Assembly (NCBI GenBank): GCA_015490105.1
Contig: WFYK01000064.1
Span: 1-15,710 of the forward strand
Origin: Aquificaceae bacterium
Lineage (GTDB): Bacteria > Aquificota > Aquificia > Aquificales > Aquificaceae
Length of the DNA: 15,710 nucleotides
Direction: 5' to 3'
The first letter of the stretch is position 1. The number at the start of each line of letters is the position of its first letter. Under the pieces are notes generated by a model. It saw only the letters and a program-made list of their open reading frames with translations, was not told the DNA's origin and made no database searches. Below, piece by piece: positions 6,590 to 12,745 of this stretch. The position numbers and the translations under genes are program-made.

Positions 6590-7674
6590 CTCGCGCCTTT
6601 TGTTGCCACAAACCTTTTAATTCTCCAAAGGCTTTTCCTCTCGGAAGGCGAAACCAAGCTCACCGCGGTCCCTTCACCTCCGAAACGGGCGGTTCTCCCT
6701 ATGCGGTGTGTATAAACCTTGGGATCTTCAGGAAGGTGGAAGTTAACTATTAAAGAAACGCCTTCAACGTCTAAACCCCTGGATGACACGTCGGTAGCTA
6801 CCAAGACGTTAACCTTTCCCTCTCTGAAGGATTTCATAACGACCTCTCTCCTTCTTTGGGTCATGTCTCCGTGCAAGGCTTCTACCCTAAAGCCAAGTTT
6901 TCTGAGCTTGTGTGCAAGATCTTTTGCGTCTGTCTTTTTCTTTACAAAAACTATAGCCTTTTCCGGCCTTTTCCTGAGCAGAGATTCAAGTTTTGTGAGC
7001 TTTTCCTCGTCGGACAAAGTTTTTAAGAATATCTCTTTTATGCGGGGTTTGAACTCCGGGCTGTCCGCAAAGACGTGAACGAAGTCCTTTTTCAAAAGCC
7101 TTTTGGCTACGCTGAGAATTTCTGGGGGCACGGTAGCCGAGGCGAGAAAAGTTTGTCTACTTTTGGGAAGTCTCGAAACGATCCACTCTATGTCTTCCCT
7201 GAAACCCATATCAAGCATAACGTCCATCTCATCGAGCACGAGAAAAGCAAAATTGTCAGTTTTTAATACCCCCTTAGAGATTAAGTCTTTCAGTCTTCCG
7301 GGTGTTCCCACGATGATATCGGGAATTTTGTTTTGTAAAAGCCTTAAATCTCTCGATACAGGCGTTCCACCGTAGAGGGCGTAGACACTTAGTCCCTTAC
7401 TTTTTGAGATCTTCCTTAAATTGTCCCTTATCTGAATCGCAAGTTCCCTCGTAGGGGCTATTATTAAAGCTTTCTGGGGCGGTTGGATTTTCTCCACTAT
7501 AGGTATCCCGAAAGCTCCGGTTTTCCCTGTCCCTGTTTGGGCTTGTATGAGAAGGTCCTTACCCTCAAGGGCTTTGGGGATGGCTTTTTCTTGAATGGGT
7601 GTCGGTATTAAAAACCCTATGGCCTTAAGGGATCTCCTTAAAGGTTCGCTTAGCTGGGAAAAAGAAAAGGACAT
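6586..7674 (-). CDS. DEAD-box family RNA helicase, minimal core, motif II reads DEMD
   Basis: ATP-dependent RNA helicase of the RhlE/CshA/DeaD type, 362 residues, so only the two RecA-like domains with almost no tail. Seen: Q motif (F then PTPIQ, Q28), motif I AQTGTGKT at 45-52, PTRELA, GTPGRL, motif II as DEMD at 148-151 instead of DEAD, motif III SAT, and in domain 2 ATDVSSRGLD and the arginine-finger motif HRIGRTAR. The start is ATG at 7674 with AGGAGG five bases upstream, overlapping the stop codon of the previous gene. Such helicases remodel structured RNA, ribosome precursors or mRNAs. The lack of a C-terminal RNA-binding tail means any RNA targeting would need partner proteins or the core alone. 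Confidence 0.93.
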   Translation of the reverse strand: MSFSFSQLSEPLRRSLKAIGFLIPTPIQEKAIPKALEGKDLLIQAQTGTGKTGAFGIPIVEKIQPPQKALIIAPTRELAIQIRDNLRKISKSKGLSVYALYGGTPVSRDLRLLQNKIPDIIVGTPGRLKDLISKGVLKTDNFAFLVLDEMDVMLDMGFREDIEWIVSRLPKSRQTFLASATVPPEILSVAKRLLKKDFVHVFADSPEFKPRIKEIFLKTLSDEEKLTKLESLLRKRPEKAIVFVKKKTDAKDLAHKLRKLGFRVEALHGDMTQRRREVVMKSFREGKVNVLVATDVSSRGLDVEGVSLIVNFHLPEDPKVYTHRIGRTARFGGEGTAVSLVSPSERKSLWRIKRFVATKGAS

Positions 7675-7683
7675 AAAAACCTC

Positions 7684-8178
7684 CTAAAGTATCTTAGCTA
7701 CGCACCTCTCCCCCACACTTATGTGGTAGTCGAGAGCTCTTATTATATCGTCAATGGCTTGGATTACTTCCTCAAGGGACTCCTCCTCCGAGGAGAAGGC
7801 TACGTTTTCGAGGAAGTCCGCTATGGCTTCGAGCTTTTCCACCACGGGCTCGTGGTGAACGCTGAAAGTATCCAAAAATATTGGGGAAACCCTCTCCAAG
7901 GTAGGAAGGAGCAGTGAAGTGAGGGAGAGACCCTCCGAGCTCATTATGAGGGCCTCTTCCCTAACATTTTTGTCCTTTGAGAATTGGACCTCTTCCAGTA
8001 TCAGAACTATCAAGCTTAGGTTCTTAGAAAGCCTTTTGAGAACGTCGAGGGTTTTCTTCAGAAGGTCGTAGCTTACATTCTCCGGGATCGACATAAAGGT
8101 AAAGAGGGCTTTCCTTAGAGAGGAAAGTTCTTCTTCGAGCTTGGCCATAAGCAAGAATTCCGGTTTTACATGCTCCAT
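7684..8178 (-). CDS. Hypothetical all-helical protein upstream of the helicase
   Basis: 164 residues, family not recognised. Predicted as a bundle of long helices: an N-terminal region (FLLMAKLEEELSSLRKALF), a leucine-rich middle (LLKKTLDVLKRLSKNLSLI), and an acidic C-terminal helix (EEESLEEVIQAIDDIIRALD) ending in YHISVGERCVAKIL. No signal peptide or membrane segment. The ATG is 1 base after the stop of the KamA-like gene and its stop lies 9 bases before the helicase start, with the helicase Shine-Dalgarno overlapping the stop, so it is firmly inside this operon. It resembles the 168-residue protein beyond the helicase in size and character, but I see no convincing residue-by-residue match. 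Confidence 0.82.
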   Translation of the reverse strand: MEHVKPEFLLMAKLEEELSSLRKALFTFMSIPENVSYDLLKKTLDVLKRLSKNLSLIVLILEEVQFSKDKNVREEALIMSSEGLSLTSLLLPTLERVSPIFLDTFSVHHEPVVEKLEAIADFLENVAFSSEEESLEEVIQAIDDIIRALDYHISVGERCVAKIL

Positions 8179-8179
8179 C

Positions 8180-9307
8180 TTAAACCGTCTGCTCTTGAAA
8201 TTCTACCTTGTATTCATCCACAAGTTCCGTGTAGTCGTCGAACCAGTGGGCCTCGGGGTTGCGCTTGTAAATCATGAACTTGCCTGCATTTTCCGGATCA
8301 GCAGCCCTGTGATAGCGGAAGAAGATAAGGTCGTTGGTTTTTCCGAGTATCTCTATCTTTCCTGTTTCGTGGGACATTACATACCTTACCCTCGCGGCGA
8401 GACCGGAAACCTTGGCCCTAACCTCTTCAACGAGATCAATTGTCTCTTCTATTTTGGTTGAGTATGCTTTGTTTCCTGCGGTAGGTCTGCACTGGAACAG
8501 ATAGTAAGGAGGAACACCTATGAAAGATAACTCTTCAATGAGTTCTCTGAGAACTTCCGGTGTGTCGTTTATTCCCTTAAGGATCGGGGTTTGGTTGGTC
8601 ATAGTGGTTCCTGTCTTTTGAACGAGTTCTACCGCCTTTCGAGCTTCCTTTGTAAGTTCCCTTGGGTGGTTGAAGTGGTTCATAAGGTATAGTTTCTTTC
8701 CGGTTTCTGTGTTAAACCACTCAAAAAGCTTTAATAGGTCCGGGTCGTCTATGACCCTGAAGGGGTTTACCGCAAGCATCTTGGAACCGATCCTGACGAT
8801 TCTCACGTGAGGGATCTCCGCAAGGGCTTTTAGGATCTTTTCAAGCTTGAAGGTCGCCAAAACGAGAGGATCTCCTCCCGTTAAAAGGACGTTGTTAACC
8901 TCCGGGTGATTCCTTATGTATTCGAGCCCTTCCGATACGTCTCTGGCAACCTCATCGTTGTCGTTCATAAAGAGCCTTTTTCTGAAACAAAACCTGCAGT
9001 AAATACCGCAAACGTCCGTTACCAGAAGAAGTGCTGTGTCAGGATACTTGTGCTCGAGACCGTGAACCTTGGTGTATTTACTCTCGTTAGAAGCATCGAG
9101 CTTTCCCCAAACCTCTAATTCCTCGGTGGTGGGGATAACGATCCTGCGGATAGGATCGTCGGGGTCGTCCCAATTTATGAGAGAGTTATAGTAGTCGTTG
9201 GTTCTGAAAGCGAACTTTTCTGTAACTTCCTTGAGCTCCTCCCTTTCTTGGGGAGAAAGCTCTTTTATATTTTCAAGCTTTATAATGTATTTGACTTTCC
9301 TCTTCAT
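8180..9307 (-). CDS. KamA-family radical SAM protein (lysine 2,3-aminomutase-like, substrate doubtful)
   Basis: Radical SAM, PLP-dependent aminomutase family; characterised members move an alpha-amino group to the beta carbon. 375 residues, shorter than Clostridium lysine 2,3-aminomutase (about 416). Seen: [4Fe-4S] motif C100-x3-C104-x2-C107 in DVCGIYCRFCFRKR, SAM-binding TGGDPL, and QTPILKGIND. In the substrate region it reads FQCRPTAGN (R274) where lysine aminomutase has QCD, and YVMSHETGKIEILG (K317) where that enzyme has VVDAPGGGGK with the PLP lysine, so both lysine-recognition aspartates appear to be missing. ATG at 9307 has a perfect Shine-Dalgarno (AAAGGAGGTG) and a good promoter. It heads the unit that runs through the helicase. 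There is no efp, epmA or lysine-degradation gene nearby. Family is secure; lysine as substrate is not. Confidence 0.85.
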   Translation of the reverse strand: MKRKVKYIIKLENIKELSPQEREELKEVTEKFAFRTNDYYNSLINWDDPDDPIRRIVIPTTEELEVWGKLDASNESKYTKVHGLEHKYPDTALLLVTDVCGIYCRFCFRKRLFMNDNDEVARDVSEGLEYIRNHPEVNNVLLTGGDPLVLATFKLEKILKALAEIPHVRIVRIGSKMLAVNPFRVIDDPDLLKLFEWFNTETGKKLYLMNHFNHPRELTKEARKAVELVQKTGTTMTNQTPILKGINDTPEVLRELIEELSFIGVPPYYLFQCRPTAGNKAYSTKIEETIDLVEEVRAKVSGLAARVRYVMSHETGKIEILGKTNDLIFFRYHRAADPENAGKFMIYKRNPEAHWFDDYTELVDEYKVEFQEQTV

Positions 9308-9337
9308 GCTTCCACCTCCTTTCTTTGGGGCATTTTT

Positions 9338-9365
9338 ATTTTAGGAACTGAAACAATCTTGTCAA
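9338..9365 (-). promoter_or_regulatory. Sigma70-type promoter of the KamA-like/helicase unit
   Basis: Minus strand: consensus -35 TTGACA (9365-9360), 16-base spacer, -10 TAAAAT (9343-9338), followed by a roughly 25-base leader and a strong Shine-Dalgarno. The -35 sits in CTTGTCAAG, so the plus strand carries TTGTCA at 9359-9364 facing the lipoprotein gene, but no matching plus-strand -10 lies at 16-18 bases. The whole gap 9308-9408 holds only these signals. Confidence 0.75.
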
Positions 9366-9408
9366 GTTCCCTAGTTTGCGTGGAAAATAATACTTTAAAA
9401 GTGCCGTC

Positions 9409-10158
9409 ATGTTAGGCATATTGTTGGGTATTATCACAATAATATTGAGTTGCGGTATAAAGGGTGATCCGAAGCCCGTTATAAAACCCGAATATAGCCT
9501 AAAAATTTTGGGAAATTTTGTGGTAATCGAAATTAGAAAAGGGAAATTAGAGGGTAAAAACTTTCTCAAGAAGGGAAATTTTTACACAAAAAAGGTGAAG
9601 AATACGGAATGTTTCAACATCATAGGAGAGGGGACACGGGAGAGGATTTGCGTTAAAGGAGAGCCTCTGAGAAAAGTTGAGGTGGACACTTATAGAGAAA
9701 CTGACAGTATTGTAGTGCACCTTCCTCAGGATCTTGAGTATGAAGCCTACATCTACAGAGGCGATCTTATCTTGCCTCCGCCTGTAGCCTCTGGCAAAGG
9801 GAGTAAGGTTAGCCTCCCTGTTAAAGGGAGATCTTATCAGGTGAGGATCTTTTTGCTTAAAGAGGGAAAGGCTTTTGCCTACGTGGACGTTTACGTTCCC
9901 CCCGAAAGGGTATTCGTTCCTCCTCCTTCGCAGGTAACCCTTTTGAAAAAAGGAAAAAGGATTTATATCCTTTGGATCCATCCTTGGGAGAACGTGCGTT
10001 TTAAGGTCTTTAAGAACTCCTCCTTAGTTACCCCTGAGCCTTCAAGAAGCAGGGTGTTTTCCGATCGCATACCCCAAGAGGAGACCCTGTATGAGATCGT
10101 AGCGGTAGACGATCTTGGAAACGAAAGTCCGCCCGCGAGGGTGGTTTACAAACCGTAG
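9409..10158 (+). CDS. Lipoprotein with fibronectin type III-like C-terminal domain
   Basis: 249 residues. A hydrophobic segment runs straight into a lipobox, I-L-S-C15, and the mature protein begins CGIKGDPKP, the Cys-Gly-x-Lys-Gly start shared with small LptM/YifL-type and related outer-membrane lipoproteins. The C-terminal part (about 165-249), from PPPSQVTLL through YEIVAVDDLGNESPPA, has the strand pattern of a fibronectin type III domain. Odd points: the signal peptide has no positive charge before its hydrophobic core, and no upstream in-frame start could supply one before the stop codon at 9388; there is no clear Shine-Dalgarno. It stands alone on the plus strand, divergent from the KamA-like gene, and overlaps the opposing carboxylase gene by 13 bases. 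Probably an outer-membrane lipoprotein of unknown role. Confidence 0.78.
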   Translation: MLGILLGIITIILSCGIKGDPKPVIKPEYSLKILGNFVVIEIRKGKLEGKNFLKKGNFYTKKVKNTECFNIIGEGTRERICVKGEPLRKVEVDTYRETDSIVVHLPQDLEYEAYIYRGDLILPPPVASGKGSKVSLPVKGRSYQVRIFLLKEGKAFAYVDVYVPPERVFVPPPSQVTLLKKGKRIYILWIHPWENVRFKVFKNSSLVTPEPSRSRVFSDRIPQEETLYEIVAVDDLGNESPPARVVYKP

Positions 10159-11579
10159 TGGGCCGCTATCGCAGCGGATATGGCAAGAACTATGTCTTCT
10201 TTGTCAATATCTCCTTCCACCTCAAAGTCATACTCCCCGCTCTGGATCTTCTCTTCCAAGAATCTAACACCAAAATCCCCCTTGAGAAAGTCCGGGTCTC
10301 TTGTTATCTCCCTGTAGAGGGGTATGTTGGTAGGAACACCTCTTACTATAAATTCATCCAAGGCCCTCCTCGCACGGGCTACCACCTTTTCCCAAGTTAA
10401 GGCCCAAACGGTCATCTTAGCTATCATCGAATCGTAGTAAGGGGGGATTATGTAATCCTTGTAGACACCCGCATCTATCCTGACTCCCGGCCCTCCCGGA
10501 GAGTAATAGGCGGTTATCTTACCCGGAGAAGGAGCGAAGTTCTTCTTGGGATCCTCTGCGTTTATACGGAACTCTATAGCATAGCCTCTGAAGGTGACAT
10601 CACTCTGAAGTAGAGGCAGAGGTTCTCCGCTGGCTATCCTTATCATGGCTTCCACAATGTCTACACCGGTTATGGTTTCGGTTATGGTGTGTTCTACCTG
10701 AAGACGGGTGTTCATTTCAATGAAGTAGTATTCGCCCGTCTTTGTATCTACCAAAAACTCTAAGGTTCCCGCGTTCTCATAGCCGACCTTCATAAGGGCT
10801 CTAACTGAATTTCCGAGGATCTTCATCCTCAGATCCCTCGGAAGTGCGGGAGAGGGAGCTATCTCTATAAGTTTTTGATGTCTCCTTTGAATGGAGCAGT
10901 CTCTTTCTCCTAAGTGAATTATGTTGCCGTATTTGTCTCCGAGAACCTGAACTTCTATGTGTTTGGGATTGTCCAAGTATTTTTCTATGAACAGATCCCC
11001 CTTTCCGAAGAAAGCTTCCGCTTCCCTGAAAGCGGATTCAAAGGCGGGTTTTAGTTCCTCTTCGCTTCTTACTACCCTCATACCCCTACCGCCACCACCG
11101 TAAGCAGCTTTGAGCATAACGGGAAAACCTATCTCTTTAGCAAAGTGAAGGGCCTCGTCGGGATCCCTCACGGGATCTGGCGTTCCCGGAACTACGGGAA
11201 GACCTGCTTCTGACATAACCTTCTTTGCTTTTACTTTGTCTCCGAAGGTTTCTATCTGTTCTGGCGTGGGACCTATGAAGGTTATACCCCTTCGCTGACA
11301 GTATCTGGCAAAGTCCGCGTTCTCCGCCAGAAAGCCGTATCCGGGATGTATAGCGTCCGCCCCCACCTGACGGGCAAGATCCACTATACGCACATAGTCG
11401 AGATAGGCCCTTATGGGATCTCCGGGGATTAAATAGGCTTCGTCCGCCTTTTTGACGTATAGGGATCTGACGTCCGCTTCCGAGTATATGGCTACCGTCT
11501 TTATACCCAGTTCCTTGCAAGCCCTGATTATCCTTAGAGCTACTTCTCCTCTGTTTGCTATTAGAACCTTTCTGAACAT
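10146..11579 (-). CDS. Biotin carboxylase subunit of a biotin-dependent carboxylase (AccC/PycA/CfiB type)
   Basis: ATP-grasp enzyme that carboxylates biotin using ATP and bicarbonate, then hands CO2 to a partner subunit. 477 residues: one biotin carboxylase module, without carboxyltransferase or biotinyl domains. Seen: KVLIANRGEVALRIIRACKELG at the N-terminus (first part of the motif), DAIHPGYGFLAEN, the glycine-rich ATP loop AAYGGGGRGMRVV, HIEVQVLGDK, GERDCSIQRRHQK, FIEMNTRLQVEH and AEDPKKNFAPS. The active-site stretch after QVEH is TITETITG rather than the usual PVTEMITG. The tail (DKEDIVLAISAAIAAHYGL) resembles the two-subunit pyruvate or 2-oxoglutarate carboxylases of Aquificales more than AccC, so PycA is a likely name; acetyl-CoA carboxylase is not excluded. 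No partner gene is adjacent. No Shine-Dalgarno precedes the ATG; a TATATT box lies 9 bases upstream. Confidence 0.9.
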   Translation of the reverse strand: MFRKVLIANRGEVALRIIRACKELGIKTVAIYSEADVRSLYVKKADEAYLIPGDPIRAYLDYVRIVDLARQVGADAIHPGYGFLAENADFARYCQRRGITFIGPTPEQIETFGDKVKAKKVMSEAGLPVVPGTPDPVRDPDEALHFAKEIGFPVMLKAAYGGGGRGMRVVRSEEELKPAFESAFREAEAFFGKGDLFIEKYLDNPKHIEVQVLGDKYGNIIHLGERDCSIQRRHQKLIEIAPSPALPRDLRMKILGNSVRALMKVGYENAGTLEFLVDTKTGEYYFIEMNTRLQVEHTITETITGVDIVEAMIRIASGEPLPLLQSDVTFRGYAIEFRINAEDPKKNFAPSPGKITAYYSPGGPGVRIDAGVYKDYIIPPYYDSMIAKMTVWALTWEKVVARARRALDEFIVRGVPTNIPLYREITRDPDFLKGDFGVRFLEEKIQSGEYDFEVEGDIDKEDIVLAISAAIAAHYGL

Positions 11580-11629
11580 GACTATTAAAATATACTGGTT
11601 AAGGCTACTCTCGTGGGAGGTATGTGAGT
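11580..11629. promoter_or_regulatory. Divergent promoter gap between the carboxylase and BioB-like genes
   Basis: Fifty bases. Minus strand: TATATT (11594-11589), 9 bases before the carboxylase ATG, no Shine-Dalgarno and no good -35. Plus strand: TATACT (11591-11596), overlapping it, then GGGAGG at 11615-11620, 9 bases before ATG 11630. The two -10 candidates overlap, so the promoters may compete. Confidence 0.4.
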
Positions 11630-12745
11630 ATGAATAAACTGGTTTTAGAGCAGTTAACGGAGCAAAAGGAAAGCCCTGAATATCTTCAGATAAGTTGGGC
11701 TGCAGCTATGACTTTGGGCCTTATTCCGGGTCAGTTTTACAGAAATACAAAACTCAGCTGTATAAACACCCTACTTACCTATCCCTCTGGATGCCACGCC
11801 ACATGTGCCTACTGCGGACTGCAGAAGGCAAGAGACATGGAGTATTCGAAGAAGAACTTCATAAGGGTTGAGTGGCCCACCGTCAAGCTCGACGAGATAA
11901 TAGAGAGAACCAAAAAAGTTGGACACGCGGAGAGACTCTGTATATCTCAGATCACCCATCCCAGAGCTATAAGGGACACCAAATACGTTCTGAAGAGGGT
12001 TGTGGAAGAGCTCGGTGATCAGCTTTTTGTTTCCATACTTATGAACGCGACGGGTCAAAGCTACGAAGATATTGAGGATTACAAAAAGCTCGGTGCGGAC
12101 ACGCTAACCGTTGCTCTCGACGCGGCTACGCCCGAACTCTTTGACAAACTGCGCGGAAGACCTATGAACAGTCCCCACAGGTGGGAAACCTACTGGGAAG
12201 TGTTAGAGTGGTGTGCGGAGGTTATGGGTGACGGATACGCGGGCTGCCACCTCATAGTGGGTCTCGGGGAAACCGAGCAGGAGATGGTAGAAACGATCCA
12301 AAAGGTAAGGGACTTGGGTGCGAGAACCCACCTCTTTTCCTTCTGGCCGGAGGAAGGGTCCCTCATGGAGAAAGAAAAACCCTGTCCCGCGCCCCAATAC
12401 AGAAGGGTTCAGATGGCAAGATACCTGATCGATAACGGACTTGCCCGTTACGACGATATGAAGTTTAACGAAAAGGGTCAAATCATAGACTGGGGGGTTT
12501 CTAAGGAGGTCTTTGAGGAAGTGTTCTGGAGCGGTAAGCCTTTCATGACCGCGGGCTGTAGAGGGAAAACCACCGAAGTTGCTTGTAACAGGCCTTTCGG
12601 AGACAGTTCAGTTTCCGACATCAAGAGCTATCCTTTCAAGCCTAACAAGAACGACCTTAAGAGGATCCGCAAGCAGATGTTCGACTACGAGATGGAAACC
12701 GCATACCCCGACGTTCTGAATCCCAGCGTTTTCAGATACCAGTAA
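11630..12745 (+). CDS. BioB-like radical SAM protein, possible LipS-type lipoyl synthase
   Basis: 371 residues. The radical SAM cluster motif is C55-x3-C59-x2-C62 (GCHATCAYCGLQ). This is not the canonical BioB motif, but the rest is biotin-synthase-like: MNATGQSYEDI, LTVALDAATPELFDKLRG, and HLIVGLGETEQEM. A C-terminal pair C310-x8-C319 in GCRGKTTEVACNRPFG could hold an auxiliary iron-sulfur cluster, the sulfur donor expected of a sulfur-inserting enzyme. From memory, the -CNRP- ending is found in the bipartite lipoyl synthases LipS1/LipS2 of archaea and some bacteria, so that role is suggested, not shown. ATG at 11630 is chosen over GTG at 11624 because GGGAGG is then 9 bases away instead of 3. 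Its stop is directly followed by the PBP gene start. Confidence 0.8.
   Translation: MNKLVLEQLTEQKESPEYLQISWAAAMTLGLIPGQFYRNTKLSCINTLLTYPSGCHATCAYCGLQKARDMEYSKKNFIRVEWPTVKLDEIIERTKKVGHAERLCISQITHPRAIRDTKYVLKRVVEELGDQLFVSILMNATGQSYEDIEDYKKLGADTLTVALDAATPELFDKLRGRPMNSPHRWETYWEVLEWCAEVMGDGYAGCHLIVGLGETEQEMVETIQKVRDLGARTHLFSFWPEEGSLMEKEKPCPAPQYRRVQMARYLIDNGLARYDDMKFNEKGQIIDWGVSKEVFEEVFWSGKPFMTAGCRGKTTEVACNRPFGDSSVSDIKSYPFKPNKNDLKRIRKQMFDYEMETAYPDVLNPSVFRYQ

Noticed and set aside
6719..7375. Several plus-strand open frames opposite the helicase gene
   Set aside because: Antisense shadows of a strongly conserved helicase; Ser/Phe/Leu-rich composition and no ribosome sites.
10143..10154. GGTTTACAAACC inverted repeat at the lipoprotein/carboxylase junction as a terminator
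   Set aside because: Five-base arms with a two-base loop and no T-tract on either strand; too weak to call.
11137..11520. Long open frame on the minus strand inside the carboxylase gene
   Set aside because: Same strand, different frame as a secure gene; Ser/Arg/Gly-rich composition typical of a shadow frame, no start signal.
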